This document shows, piece after piece, positions 1 to 13,194 of a DNA stretch of 64,000 nucleotides; the stretch's first letter is position 1, and every line of letters begins with the position of its first letter. Made by a program: the position numbers and the translations under genes. The notes beneath the pieces are model-generated. The model did no database searches and was not told where the DNA came from. It saw only the letters and a list, made by a program, of their open reading frames with translations. Source of the DNA: Patellaria atrata CBS 101060 (lineage: Eukaryota; Ascomycota; Dothideomycetes; Patellariales; Patellariaceae); NCBI GenBank assembly GCA_010093705.1, contig MU006104.1, forward strand, positions 481,313 to 545,312, in the 5' to 3' direction.

Positions 1-1219
1 AAAAGAGGAGTACCTACTCGATGCGAGAGCTAAGAACTTATCTGCCTCGGGAGTATTGTCGAGCATTACACAGCAACAAGCAAAGATAGCTTCAAGTAGA
101 AGGGGAGATATACTATCCGGGTCTGTGTGCCATTGACGATAGAATATTGTTCGATGAAGCACTGGAATGTACGGGTGTATGTTTTTAAAAAAATAGTCAA
201 AATACTCGAGCGCTCGGTCATTTGATGGCATCATCTCTGGTGGAATCCGAACCTTCTGGCCAGGTGCAGTGTATGTCGATACATCAAATTCAAAGTCCTC
301 TTGAGCGGCAGAATCCTCCAGGGTTTTCTTTTGATTCGTAATATACGTTGCTAAGACCAATTAGCCTCATTTCATTTCAGAAGCTATGTTCATATTTATA
401 TATTCTTACCCACTGCATCTTGGCTTATTTTCAAATCTCCCATTGCATCACTCAGACTGGTCGGAGTAACGTCAGGGCGCCAAATACCGTCATGATCAGT
501 CGTTGTATAGGAATTCGCAGAGGGTGCAGAGTATAAAGGTTGAGATTGATATCTTAAATCCTGCTGGGGCATTTGAACTGGTTGGATACCACTATATGCT
601 AATACGTCATGGGCCTGAGGTCCCTCAACATATGATGAAGTCTGAAAATCTCTTGCGCCGTCCGAATATGCTACTTGTTGCTGATGTGATAATGGAGGAC
701 TTGTATCACTAACGAGTTGTTGCTGCGCAATCAGTTGACGCTGATAATCGTCGGCCGTTCCAGTTATAGTCTCATACTCTGAATTTCGTCCGAGCTCAAA
801 CGTCTGGGAAGTTGGGTTGAAGTCCTTCTCGTAGTTGATGGACGGTGGAACGCAATGAAGCTTCAATCTAATACATGCCGCGCAAGGCCACGAGTTCGTA
901 GTAGCAGCATCGCATTTGATTTTCCGTCTTCTACATCCTTCACAAGCTCGCATAACTGGAATCATGAGTAAGGGAACAATTTAGGCGCGAGATACACGGC
1001 TCACCTTTCAACCGTTTATGACGATTATGCTCATCGACAAAAACATAGTCTTATCGGGTTATCAGTAGTTATCAACATGGTAAAGGGAATAAAGCCATTT
1101 GTGAAAAACTTACTGCGCTGGCCTTCTCGAGGCTGCATATTTGCATTCGCAAAAGTGAAATTCGACATTGACGTAGTCTGAGGCAGCAGTGGTCTTCCGC
1201 TGCCAGACTCACCAGCCAT
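1..1219 (-). CDS. Zn2Cys6 transcription factor, RfeD-like (5' part; runs off the left edge)
   Basis: Fungal transcription factor, expected in the nucleus. Exons on the minus strand are 1219-1114, 1049-1005, 955-410 and 350 to beyond base 1. Splicing joins a 35-residue N-terminus to YVFVDEHNRHKRLK and then to the binuclear zinc cluster CEGCRRRKIKC, followed by CAAC and a final Cys (C-x2-C-x6-C-x9-C-x2-C-x6-C). A Gln/Ser/Tyr-rich linker follows. The last exon enters a fungal-specific transcription factor middle domain (ALEYFDYFFKNIHPYIPVLH), which is cut by the window edge. The conserved lead-in before the cluster resembles Aspergillus RfeD-type regulators; that name is from memory and tentative. 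The start ATG at 1219 is the only one that reads into the cluster by splicing. Target genes cannot be read from the sequence. Confidence 0.88.
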
Positions 1220-4200
1220 AGAAATGACGAGGGCGTAGAGTTATACTTGCACACGAAGATGCGCCGTGGAGTTGTTTCAGGGTCAAATGGTCTCAAAAAG
1301 CGAAAAGGCGGTTGGATCCCAAGGGTCCAGTAGTCGTCAAGTGAAGGTTTGTTGAACCGCCAGCTTCGTCAAGAGACAATATTGAAGATTCGTCAGTATC
1401 TCGCCTCTTGGTCCAGTCCTTTGCCTTGATCAGATCTGACTAAGTTGCCTCCAACCCAGAACTTCGCCCGCCAGGATCCGGACGCATAAACTCTAGAAAG
1501 AGCTGAGATGAGTTATGGAGATCTTCGATATTTTAAGAAACCGGGATGTCGCAAGTCAGAAGTCCGTATCTGCAACAGTGTGGCTTCACCGGGTATGATA
1601 ATGATGAGGAAGTAAGTGGCGTGAAACTTGCTTCCCGATGGAGATATAGCAGTATCCAAATGATGTGCAGACGGTGGAAAGCATACAGAAAAGAGCAGAT
1701 GTTCTGCAGGAAAAACCGATCTCTCAGCGATGACCAGCTAAGGTATACTGGCTGACGGGACGTAGTTAACAGCAGATGGACGTCGCAAGAGTCAGTTGCG
1801 CGCCGCAGGTCTGAAATGTAGCGTGTGGTAAATGGAAACGACCGCTGAACGTGCCCTTGGTGGTGGGGGGCAAAGACACGGCAAGGATGTGTGTGGTCAC
1901 TGAGAAGAGGGCAGCGATGGCCAGATGGGTATGGAAAGATGGGGGGGATTGGCAGAGACAAACCAACAAGAAAGTTCGACAAGTCTTATGCTGAGGTTTG
2001 TGTATTGTACCTTACTGCACTGGCGGAGTACAGACGGATAGGTACCAAAAAAGGTCCCTTAAGGGTCTCTGAAGGTTTCCTAACCACCTTTAGTCCGTCA
2101 ATAACCCTACGAGACGGTTGATCACCTTTGATCTTCCTACTAACCGGACAGCAAGAAGGGGTGCAATATGCGCGTGCTTGAGGAGTGAGGACCAGTAGCA
2201 GTGAAGGGTAAGGTACGACGTCTCAGCAAGCAAGATACCTTACGGCAACTGTTGGCGCGATGCGGAGTGCATGTAACTTTCAAGAGTGTTTGGTCTTTTG
2301 TAGGCGCTCCTTTCCCCGTTGTAGAGGTGTTGAATACCCTGCTTGCTCAGGCGAGAGATGTGGTAGCTAAGATAATAACCAATAGTGAAATACAAATGGT
2401 TTCAAAATCCTATATATTTTATATTGCTTCCGTTCCTTTTTGTCTGCTTCGCACAGCTCATCAGCTGGTTCACTTGTAGAACTATGTTAACCCAAGAAAA
2501 AGAATCCCACGCTGATGGAAAATGGTGTGCGTAAGTGTGTGTGCTTGTAGCCCTTGTACTGCATCAGTTTATGACTTCCTGGACCGAGGTTAAGGAGACA
2601 AATAATGATTGATATCTCTCGTCTCTCGGGGCGGTGTAAAGTCTGTGTTGATGACACGTATAGTACCTTACGGTACTGATCGATGCATCCCGTCGATATC
2701 CTTTGGTATGGCGTTTCCGACAGAGAGGAACAATATTGGATTCTTGCAAGCATTAAAGATGTTAGCAAAAGAAAAAATAAAAATAAAAAAAAAAGTAGGA
2801 GTACGGGCCACAAGGAAAGATGCTCGTTCTTTCGCAAGACAAGAGGCTGAGAAGATGAGCTGACCAAGGACTCTCTTGGACCAAAAGGACTACCTCACAA
2901 GATCTTGAAAACGCCCAACCCCAAAGACCGGGAGCGAGTCGATCCTCTCCGTCCTCACTTGTTGATCGCCGGCGGCACTTAAGATATTCTAACGTATCAC
3001 AATTCCTCCAATAATATCATCCGAGCCTATCCTTAGATTCCTTAAACCTTTTTGACATGTACTGTACCGTACGGTAGAACTACTAGTAACAGTAGTTACA
3101 GTACAGCATGCACATAGCACGCATTAGCTTTCCTGTCGTGGCCAGACCATTCTTTGCTTCGAAGGGAGGACTTCTGGATCCTGATACTCATCAGTTACTC
3201 AGCACGCTTGATACATTAGTTCGGATAAGAATAGTTCTATCTGGTGGATCAATTGATTCCTCGTTTTCCCAACTCATCCCATGTTCAACCGATAAGTTTA
3301 GACAACATCACGGTCAAGCTTTTTGCAAATCAATGCATGAACATTGAGGAGATTACTCGTTTCTGCCCGCTTGGGTAGTTCTACAGGAGCATTATGCACC
3401 CGGTGACCACGAGTCGAAGTGCAGCTTATTATTAGGCCTGTACGGTACAGTTCTGCATGTACTTGTACTTGTCTTTTTACCAGGTTCAAGGCGACTCCTC
3501 AACCGCGAACACCCTTGCTATGAAAATAGCCACGAGGGGTGCATGGGATGAACGCGCCATCCGCTAGATACGGCACGGATACTCTGAACGGATTACGCAG
3601 GAAACATTCTCAGGACGTCGCCGTTCAAACTTGATTGATTGAGCAGGCTCGGTTTACCGTACAAAGGCAAAATTTGAAAGAGAACCTTCTACAGCAAAGT
3701 AAGAGGCCTACATTAGGGCGGAGTCATCCAGTACTATCTCCCACGTTTCCCTAAACTAGCGGGGTGCTTTCGTTAAGATTTTCCGATGCCTTGTGTACAA
3801 AAGCGCCCTGTGTAGGGCTGCTGATGAGTGGTTGCCAAACGAAAGGGATCAGATTGGAACAAGGAAAAACTCGTCACTCATGAAAATACCCCGACTTGTC
3901 GACGGAGTTTAGCCAATCTTTACCGGATACTCCCGCTTGAATATGGGTATGGGATTTCCTAATAATGTCGGTACATGTCAACGTGTTCCCGTATTTTTGC
4001 ATACACCCCAAGCTCTTGGTCCTCTTTCTTTCATGTTGAAAAGGGACTACTCAGAACCCCGAACGTGATCGGTCAAGCCTTGTTCCTGACTGCGTTGGAA
4101 ATCGCCTAAACCGTCGATCATCTTCATGCATCGTCTCGAAGTCCCATATTGTATTGCAGAACAGCCTGCCGGCAGGAGGAAAGAGTTGGGTATGCATGCG

Positions 4201-5207
4201 CGAAAAATGCTTGCCAAGACAACAGAGAGATATTCAGTCAGCTATCTCACACATACATGTCAAACTGAACTGCTGCAACTACGACGAACAATAATCAAAC
4301 GGGGTCGATCAGCCAGCCAACAGTCATCCCAGCGACATTATGATCACTTTGTCAAGAACCTTTCTCCTCCTTCCTCTTTCACCAGCCCGCATCTGCGGGT
4401 GGCGCCTCCATCGTCATCTCGATGTTCGGCGAAATATCATCTTCTTGAAGTCTAACGTCCCGTGTCAGCCGCTAGTTCGAATAAAGCTGACTGGCTTGGG
4501 GAACGGAGGTATGGAAGCGGCACCAGAAGCAGTCGGGGTAACGTTGAGCAGTTCAAGAGGCCAGGTACCCGAATTTCTTGGACGAAACCCTCGACGTTAG
4601 AGAGCGGAAATAGCCGAATGCGGCCCTGAGACAAGTTGGATGGAGGAAATGTTCGTCAATTTGAGCCCCGGTCAGGCCATGGTTGCTTGAGTTCAGACAG
4701 TCACCAGGTAGAGGGCGTTTAAATAGCGTGGGATTTAAATGAACAGAGCGAATGATCAACCTGCGCCATTCTGCGTTGCAGTATTCCAGCTGCCTTTCTG
4801 TGTTGAGTATGGAAGTCAATGGGAGAGGGAACCAGTTGGAGATGGGAGTTGATAAAGAATGGTCAAAGCGTTTATTACTAACGACTGTTGAAAAAACGGA
4901 AGCTCCAAAGCGTCTCATAGCCCCACTACGCTATTTTAGTGGGACTTCGTCAACGATTGGTTGAAATGACGTTCTTGGTATGTGGCACATCACGGACGAC
5001 GAGCGATTTCTTTAGTGACCACCACTGGATTCACACAGAACATCAGAACTACATCACACCGCATTACAGTGCAACGACACCCAAGATTCTGTACGTCTAT
5101 CTGCTGTTACTGGATCTATACAGCTGCGCTCTCGCCTAGATCTAGAGCTATCAAACTCGGGGTGTTTCCAGCAAACGGACCTGTCTCTATCCCAATTTAA
5201 AGAAAAC
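1220..5207. other. Gene-poor intergenic stretch, about 4 kb
   Basis: I find no convincing gene. Open frames here are short, overlap on both strands and match no family I recognise. The longest candidate is a minus-strand frame at 4553-4918 (121 residues, true ATG), discussed under rejected items. Words built on TACGGTAC occur at about 2667, 3070 and 3440. The last few hundred bases must hold the CIA2 promoter. Confidence 0.5.
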
Positions 5208-5851
5208 ATGGATCCCGACAAAGACAACGCGAACCCTACTATTATTAACCCCTCTGACCTACCGTCAAGAAGGGGGATATCTGAGGTTAAAAAAAGGGAC
5301 GACGGGGGTACTGGCTTGTTTGACCATCTTGTTCCCGCGTACAGTTACTTGAACGATCCGTTTGATCAGCCGCTTTCATCTTCGGATTCTGAAGATGAGA
5401 CAGTTGAGGCTATAGACGAGCAGGAGATTTACGGTAAGGATCCTGTCATGAGACCTCAGCACGATTTCTAACACTACGCACAGATCTCATCGCAACAATA
5501 TCAGATCCGGAGCATCCGCTATCTCTAGGCTCTCTGGCTGTTGTCAATCTGCCAGACATCCATATTCAACCCCCAACATCTTCTCGGTCCAATATTAGCA
5601 CAGTTCTTGTCGAGATTACCCCCACTATAACGCACTGTTCGCTTGCCACAGTCATCGGGTTGGGTGTGCGAGTTCGGCTCGAGCAGGCCTTGCCACCCCG
5701 ATTCCGCGTCGACGTCCGGATAAAGAAGGGCACGCATAGCACTGATGAGGCTGTAAACAAACAACTGGGAGACAAGGAGAGAGTTGCGGCGGCTCTGGAA
5801 AATGGAACCCTAATGGGGGTATTGCGCAGGATGCTAGCAACATGCAAATAA
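5208..5851 (+). CDS. CIA2: Cytosolic Fe-S cluster assembly targeting factor CIA2 (MIP18 family)
   Basis: CIA2 works with CIA1 and MMS19 to pass Fe-S clusters to cytosolic and nuclear apoproteins such as DNA polymerases and helicases. Exons 5208-5433 and 5484-5851 give 197 residues. The variable N-terminus is acidic (SSSDSEDETVEAIDEQEIY). The MIP18 domain follows: DLIATISDPEHPLSL, VVNLPDIHI, then the signature TITHCSLATVIGL with the family's reactive Cys, then LPPRFRVDVRIKKGTHSTDE and VNKQLGDKERVAAALEN. The junction restores the conserved EIYDLI segment, which fixes the intron (GTAAGG to CACAG, 50 nt). Length and motif order are typical of the family, so the gene looks intact. Confidence 0.95.
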
Positions 5852-8063
5852 TAGTCCATTTCAAACCGGATCCCATATATTTCATTGCATAGCGCGGTGT
5901 TTAAGGTCTTCAAGGTTTTTATCCTATCGAATCTCTAGAAGAACGAACAAACAATGATCTAAGTAATGGGATTCCCCAAAGCGGCTTCGATGCAGTTAGA
6001 CCAACAGGGACAATACACTACGGACTAAAAATATTGCATGGGAGGCTCGAAGGCACATTATGTCTCATCTTTTAGCCAAGCTTCCCCAGCTTTTACTGCA
6101 TGTACAGAATGTGCATGCGAAATTGCAGAAATCGAAGTGTGCAACAATGGAGTGAATGGACGGTCATGATGTTCATTTAGGCTTAATTCTGCTCTCACGT
6201 GCAACCTCGGGATCGACCGAAGCTGATACCCACTTCAGTTCGTACTGTACTTGGAGATGTACTCAGACCTGGAATTTGTCTTCTCCAAGCCAAACAATTG
6301 AACCAAGCTGCCTAATTTATCAATCCCGCTCGCCCGGCGTTCTATCGAAGTTATCTACTCAAATGCCAATGGGGAGATAGAGCGGTCCCTACTCAGGTAT
6401 CAAGCATACCGGGGATCTAACAGTAGTTTCTCTTTTCACTTCACCACCTAGCGAGAATTTACATTTACTATACAGACCCCATTTTCATCTTTAGTCTTTT
6501 CCTTCTTCGGAAGCTAAACGCTAATTAAACTCCTACTTATCATCCATCAGTCACTTCAAATCCCCGATAGACTGAAGATCGCCAAGGCACCAAGATGCAA
6601 TACACCTCGCTTCACCCACCGTCAGGTCCGTCACTCGCCAAACAATCAATTATTAATCTAAAAAGCAAGAAATTTGGCGAAAGAAAGCGAGTTAATCGAG
6701 CAAAATGACACCGAAATCTGTTCCCAAGCAATACGATGCTGGTATGCTGACGTGGAATCTGCAGAAGTTATCTACCTCCAGTTGTTTTCCGCTTTGAGTA
6801 GTCCTGAAAATGATCCTATTGTGTATTTTGTGCCTGGCTTGGCGGTGGTGGTTGTGCTGGTTTTTCTGTCCCATCGACGCCGCCTGGCCCGTTCCCCGCA
6901 GATCTACTAAGAAAAGTTTTAAGTCGTGCCTCTAATACCTGCATACAACCGGTTCACGTTATTAGAGCTCTTACATCGACATGGTCCAGGTAGATGGCTC
7001 TCTCCAAAGTTCCATGGTCGAAGATGCGAGTCCTGATGTCTATGAACCTTAACAATATAATAAATCAATTAGCAATCACAAGATTCCAAAAGTCTTATCT
7101 CAGCAAGTTTGCTTGTTGGCGAGCACGGCGCGATACCAAGTTGATACTGATGGCCTTCGAGGTCTCCCTTGCCAGCAAAAAAGCCATTTTACCACCGTTC
7201 CATCGGAACGTTTCTCGGATCCGTTACGGACTGAGAAAACCCGGTACTGCTCAAAAGCCTCGTATGTACAACGGCGCAATGAAATCCCTAGATCTCCCCT
7301 CACGCGGCCCGTACGGCGCCCGCGTAGTCTGCCTAAATCCCCCCTACGCTCAATCATGCAATAGCAGTTCCAATATCGATAATAGGAGTTACAAGGATTC
7401 ATTGTGGGGTAAAGGGCCAGATTCTCATGTTGGCGATCATTTACGATATGCAATACTGAAGTCAGTAGTCACGAAGTACCGTTAGATAGGGCTGAAGATA
7501 CACCTTAATACCACTTAGGATTCAAAAAAAGTTCTAAATACATCCATGAAAGTTAAGAATATGAATTTGAAAGTCCATGCATGTCCTACTACTAGCTACG
7601 AGGAGACAGGAACATGACAAATATATGCGGATCAAGACAAGACAACAGAAACATCATCTGCTCTTGGACAAAAGAGAACTAGTGAATGACAAATGAAGGG
7701 AGAATGGGATAAAATAAAACAGAAAAAAGAACGCTCTTTGACAGAAGAGAATACGAATGACAAATGAATGCAGATACCAACCGCTATGCAGAAAGGGAAC
7801 CCGAATGAGACAACCCTATGCGTATACAAAGGAAATTCGTGTGTTCGTCGGACTGGGAATCTCTACCGTCTACTGTGGACCTCCCGCAGTCAATGCAAAT
7901 AAATCCATGTTGCCGATCCGTCCTCACTTCACCGAGGATCACCATTGCACCCTCCTCTTGCATGCCCATATCAAACCCTAACACCAACCCAACCAATTGC
8001 TGACCCGTAACCGGAGGAACTCCTATCACTCCTTTCGTCGGTCACTAGACCACTACCTATTCC
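5852..8063. other. Intergenic stretch, about 2.2 kb
   Basis: Lies between the convergent CIA2 gene and the large coiled-coil gene. A frame at 6674-6910 (78 codons) has one hydrophobic run near its C-terminus (PIVYFVPGLAVVVVLVFLSH), and a frame at 6994-7485 has 163 codons. Neither matches a family I know, and neither shows an intron or a neighbour that would support it. The stretch next to 8064 is probably 3' UTR of the coiled-coil gene. Confidence 0.4.
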
Positions 8064-11000
8064 TCACTTCTCCCTCCCTGAAACCACCTTCAACGGCACC
8101 ACAATCCCAGGCATCTCACCATACAACCCCTTAATCGCCGCGCTCCTCGAATCCCCCATGAACCCCAAACTCCTCCTGGTACCCCCTGACTCGTTACTCT
8201 CGCGGGTACTCGCGGTCCTTACACTAACGGGCCTCGAACTAGTTTCTCCGAAGCTACCTCTGCTTTCTCTCTTGCTCTCTCCAAAACTACCCCTGCTTTC
8301 CCTCTTCGAACTATGCTCGCTCCGCAAACTGGGGCTCTCCACCGTCCGGACGCTTCCGCTCCCGGATCGCACCATACCGATGCTACGGGGCGTGGCTGTG
8401 GGACTGGGGGCCGCGCTCTGCGTGTGCTGGGACGAAGAAGCACGGGTCGATAGTCGTCGAGTTGGTGCGTTGCGGGTGAGAGTGGGGATCTCGTCCTGAG
8501 CAGCGTAGAGCGGAGAGGGTGGGCGCGAACGGGTGGCGCTCCCAGGTTCACGGACAGAGCTCGCCGATTCACGATTAGTAGCAACGGAGGGGGAGTGAAC
8601 GGATGTAGGGACGGAGGAGGTGCTATGGTGGTGGACGAGGGGTGGTGGGAGCGTCATTCCCGTTGCTGTTGTCGCTGCTGATGTTGTCGTTGCGAGGGAT
8701 GTCTGAGAGGGATTGGCGAGAGCAACCTGTGACCCCTGAACGGAAAGAGGGTAAGAGCGAGGGAGCTGGACTGGAGACGGGGGTGTCGCTACTCTTGACG
8801 GTGCGGCGGAAGAACCGGGGCGAGAGGGTGCTGGCGTCGAAGGTGCGGTCGTGATCGGCGTTGCTAAGGCTACAGGAACTGGAGTCGGCGGCGTAGGTGT
8901 CATGATGCTAGCGTACCCAGATTGCGCGGGGAAGGTCGAGATATCGGAATTCGTAGGGTGGGTGGCGCGTTGCGTTTCTTCTGGCTCTACTGTTGGTATA
9001 GTTCGCACAACTGATATGGGAGCGGGGGTGGGCTCCTCACATGGTTGCGGTGTGCCAGCTTGTAGGTCACGTAAACGTGCCTGGACAGCTGGTGAGTCGC
9101 TGTATAAGGCGAGGCCGTGGCTGTATATGCAGCCGGTGTCGTTTTCGTCTTCGGGTGTGATCTGATAACTCTCGTGGATGGGCTCACGTTCGATGACTGG
9201 GAGGAGGCGGAGCAGTAACTTGCGCTCTGAAGGTGCGTCCTCGGCGAGCGATAGGGCCGTCAAATCGGCCTCGTGTGCAGGCCAGAAGGATTCATTTTCC
9301 CCTTCGAGCACAGCATCTATGGCGGGCATGCGAGCGGTAATCATTTCACGCTCCAGTCTCGCATATCTCCATGTCTCTGCAGCAAGCTTGACAATGCGAC
9401 GGATGGCGACTCTGATCTTCTCGAGCTCGTTCGGGTCGGTGAAGTAGCGGATGGCATACATGATATCGTCGACAACCTTGCCGGCGGCGGTATTCATCTG
9501 TTGCTTCGCATCTGTGGTGGTGAACGCGGCCATGAGTGTATGCTGGCGCCAAACCGCCTCCTTGCGCGTACTCTTGCCGCGCAATTGGGCGCTCATGGCA
9601 GAGAATAGATCGTCAGCTTTGTCATAGCGCTTGCCGAGACTGAAGAGGAAGGGGGTAAACACTTTGAAGGTGAGGAGGTTGGCGATGGTATGAGTAATGT
9701 AAGCAGCACGAATCTGCTGGCAAGCTGGCGTATTTGCTACGAAGGATGGAAGGGTACCGGGAATCTTGTCGAGGATTTCGGCGGGCGGGTGAACTGGAAG
9801 GTGAGTGAAGTGTGTGCTTGCGACCTCGATGATTTGCTTGGATAGTTGACCGAACGCGTCGAGACTGTTCCAAAAGGTATGTCAGTAGGATGTCAAGACT
9901 GCAGATGTGATATATCAAGGGGATGAAAATCGCAACTGAAGGACTAACTGGGGGAAAAGAATCCTGGATCTCCTCGGAAAGTCGACTTCGACCATCTTCT
10001 AGACCGGCAACAACTTACTAGAATGCATCGCCCTTGCTTTTCAACTCGGTGACGGTTCCAAAACACTCGATCATCTTCTGTAGGCGTCCCTTTTCGTTCC
10101 CTAGATTGTCTGCCATGGTTTTCAGCTCTCCAACGATCTTTTCGAATGTCGCTTTGTCGTCATCCCATCCTGCTTTCAGGTGCAAATTCTCCTTTTGAAG
10201 TGTCTCCTTTTCTTCTTCCCACTTCTTAGTGAGCTCGGTCTGTAGAAGATGCATCCCCTGTTGAAGGTCGTCCTTTTCCTTCTGGTATTGAGTAATGAGA
10301 ACCACGCGTTCATCGTCGAACCCCTTCTGTAAGGCGACTTTCTCTTCATTCCGTTCTTTATTCAATGTTTCGCGCTCGATCTCCCAGTTCGTCCTGCACT
10401 CATCCTCTTTCTTCAATGCATCTTCGAGTCGCTGTTGAAGTGCAATCTTCTCGTCTACACTGACTTTCACCAATGCGTCTCGTTCAATCTCCCAGTTTGC
10501 AAGATTCTCCTCAGCCTTTTTCACTGCATCCTCAAGCGCCTTCTGGAGCGCGAGCTTTTCTTCCTCGCGCTCCTTAGTCAATGTTTCACGTTCGGCGTCC
10601 CAAATTGCGCGCCCTTCCTCTTCCCTCTTCACTGCATCCTCTAGCTCTTTCTGCAACGTGGCTTTCTCTTCTTCGCTTGTTTTGGTCAGCGTCTCTCGCT
10701 CAGCATCCCGTGCTGCTTTGCTTTCTTCCTCCTTCTTCAGCGCATCTTCAATTTCTTTTTGAAGAGCGAGCTTCTCTTCCTCACGCTCTTTGATAAGAGC
10801 ATCTCGCTCAGCGGTGAAGGACTCTCGTTCGGTGCTGAAGGCCTCTCGCTCGGCATCCCAATTGGCTCTGTCCTCTTCAGCTTGCTTCAGCGCCTCTTCG
10901 AGCTCTGTTTGCACGCTTGCCAACTTCGCCTCGGCCTCCTCGCGGATAGTGTTGAAGTTCGTTTCAAGGTCTTTCTTTGAACGATCAAATGCAGCTTGCA

Positions 11001-13194
11001 TCTCCTCCTTCTCTGTCATGAACGCAGCTTGCATCTCCTCTTTTTCTTTCGCGAACTGTACATGCATCTGCTCCTTCTCTGTCGCAAAAGCAACCTGCAT
11101 TTCCCCCTTCTCCTTGTCGTAAAGTTCAGCAGCAGCCCTAGTTTGAGCGGCAAAGTTCTTCTCCGCATCATCCTGCTGCTTCACAAAGACAAACGCAAGA
11201 TCCTGTTTCTGCTTCTCGAGCGTCTCGGTAGTGGTGCTTCTCCAGTCTTCAAACTCCTTGAGCAGCCGATTCTTCTCCTCCGAAACGCTCTGCTCTAACT
11301 CGAGCTTCTCCTTGATAAGCACATCCTTTTCTGCCAACACTGCTGCTAACGCATCCTGTGCTTGTTTTTTCGCTGCCAGATGCTCCGCAATCTTCTCCTC
11401 CAGATTCCCAATCTCCAACCTTAGCTTATTACTCTCGGCCGAATGCTCTTTCGCCGCGTCCTCAAGCTGCTTCGTCAGGGTAGCAATATGCGCCTCCTGC
11501 CGCTTGAGCTCGTCCGCCCGCTCAGCTTCAGCCTTTCTTAGCAGGGCCTCACGCAATCCAAGTTTACCGTGCGACTCTCGATACCGTGACAGAAGCATGT
11601 GCAAGTCGGGTATCGCAGATGATATCCGGGTCAAGAGCTCAGGAGAGTCGTCCTGGACCGCGATTTCATTATCAAAGTCCTGGAGCGCGAGCTCGTTACC
11701 CGCACAACTGCCCCGTGAGTCTATTGAGTCGTGGCGGCGCATCTGAGGTGGAGGAGCGGGGCCGAAGGGACTGAAGCCGGGATATGCGCCCGGTGCGCCT
11801 TGGTAGCCGGGTGTCGGGGTGCCGTGCATGCCGTACGGACTTCCAGCTGAGTAGCCGTTCGGATACGCAGCTATGCCGTACCCGTGGTAGTAAGGCGGAG
11901 ATGTGGGTCCCGGCGGTGGTGGATAGTAGCCGTGTGCTGTGTGCGGGGGATAGCCGCCGAATGGAGGGGTGGAGTAGCCGGTGGGAGTGGAGTGTTGGCG
12001 TGCGAGGGGAAAGTGGCGAGGTGGTGGTGCTTCAGGAGCGGAAGGAGGGGTGTAAGCTTCGTGGTCGGGCGGGGAAGATTTCTCTGCAACGGGAGGGGGT
12101 GCGACGATGAGGGATCTGTGCGAGGAGATGGAGGCGGTGGATGGGATTCTGCGGTGTTTGACTGCTGGGGAAGGCGCAGCTACCGAGGGCGCTTTCGATG
12201 CTGGTGTCTCAGGCGCAGGTGGTTCTGGCTCTACTGATTGGGGCTCTTCGACAATTTCTCTCGGGGTCTCCGGACGTGGCTGTTCTTCCGGCACCGCTTC
12301 TTCCTTCGCTACTTCTTCGACCACCTCTTCCCTTGGGAGCTCAGCTTTGACTGCCGTTTCTGTCGACGGCTCGACGACCTCTGCTCCTTCCCTCGTTGGC
12401 TCAGTATCTGCTGTCCCTTCTTTAGCTACCTTTGCCTCCGCTGTCTCTCCCTTCACCGGCTCAGCAACCTCTGCGTCTTCAGTCGCAGGTTCAGGAACCG
12501 CACCTTCTTCCTTCACAGCATCAGCCTCCACAATCTCTTCCTTCGAAACTTCGGTATCTGCCGTCTCCTCTTTCGAGAGTTCAACCTCAACTATCTCTTT
12601 TACAGGTTGACTCTCCACTGCTTCTCTTAGCGCCTCAGCAGACTCTTCCAGAGCAGTTGGAGCCTCAACAGTTTCAGTACCTGGTGCTTCTTCCGCTGGT
12701 GCTGCCGTCTCAGGTTCCTTTTCAGCGGCGTCGACAAACTCGTCGACTTCAGGTTCTTCCTTGGGAACTGGAACTTCGGGTTCCTTCTCCGCAGCGTCGA
12801 CAAACTCGTCGATTTCAGGTGCTTCAGGTACTTCCGGTGCTTCTGGGGGTATCACACTCTCTTCCCTCAGCTCCTCAGCGGGAGCTTGTTCAGGAGCTAC
12901 CTCCGCAATCTCTTTGGCCAAAGTCTCAATAGTAGAAGGCGCAGGACTCGCCGCCCGGATCGTCAACGCCGGGGATGCGGGGGGTTCAGGTGCGGATGGG
13001 GGTACTTCTGGTGCCTCCGGGAGTATATCTGCTGCCTCGACGGGGATGTCAGGTACTTCTGGTGCCAGTGGAGGAAGCGATTCAGGCTCTGTTGCGATGC
13101 TCTCGGCCGACGTGCGAGGACTCTGTGGTGGAGTATCGCCGAATGTGGCCGCTTGCTTCTTCTTCTTCGCCGCGGCGCCTTTCTTCTTGGCCAT
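8064..13194 (-). CDS. Very large coiled-coil protein with Pro/Glu-rich N-terminus, function unknown
   Basis: Exons 13194-10019 and 9864-8064 give about 1,658 residues. The start is the ATG at 13194 in a strong context (CCGCC before it, GCC after), followed by MAKKKGAAAKKKKQAATFG. The 5' half is disordered and rich in Pro, Glu and Ala, with repeated EVPEAPE, VDEFVDAAEKEPE and EVSKEE units. A Pro/Gly/Tyr-rich stretch (GGYPPHTAHGYYPPPPG) follows. The centre is a long coiled coil with 11-residue repeats and then five 36-residue repeats. After the intron there is a conserved-looking folded region (FGQLSKQIIEVASTHF, then VFTPFLFSLGKRYDKADDLF), and a Ser/Thr/Pro-rich tail. The reading frame restored across the intron shows that the two large blocks are one gene. 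I do not recognise the folded region. The shape suggests a scaffold or tether, which is inference. Confidence 0.8.
10321..10860 (-). repeat. Five tandem 108-nt repeats coding 36-residue coiled-coil units
   Basis: The block EEKLALQKE or a close variant recurs with codes near 10324, 10432, 10540, 10648 and 10756, spaced by 108 nt. Each unit reads roughly EEEKLALQKxLEDALKKEEE, then a charged stretch with xWDAERETLTKE. The exact spacing with diverged sequence points to tandem duplication inside the gene, kept in frame. Confidence 0.85.
10978..11112 (-). repeat. Four 11-residue (hendecad) repeats in the coiled coil
   Basis: Consecutive units EKGEMQVAFAT, EKEQMHVQFAK, EKEEMQAAFMT and EKEEMQAAFDR repeat every 11 residues. 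This periodicity is seen in right-handed or straight coiled coils, whereas ordinary left-handed coils repeat every seven. It is one more internal duplication next to the 36-residue array. Confidence 0.8.

Noticed and set aside
4553-4918. 121-codon minus-strand frame upstream of CIA2
   Set aside because: It starts with a presequence-like MRRFGASVFSTVVSNKRF and has a protein-like patch (LEYCNAEWRRLI), so it may be part of a real spliced gene. I could not build a convincing model or name a family.
6994-7485. 163-codon plus-strand frame as a gene
   Set aside because: True ATG, but no recognisable motif, odd basic composition and overlapping open frames on the other strand. No splice or neighbour support.
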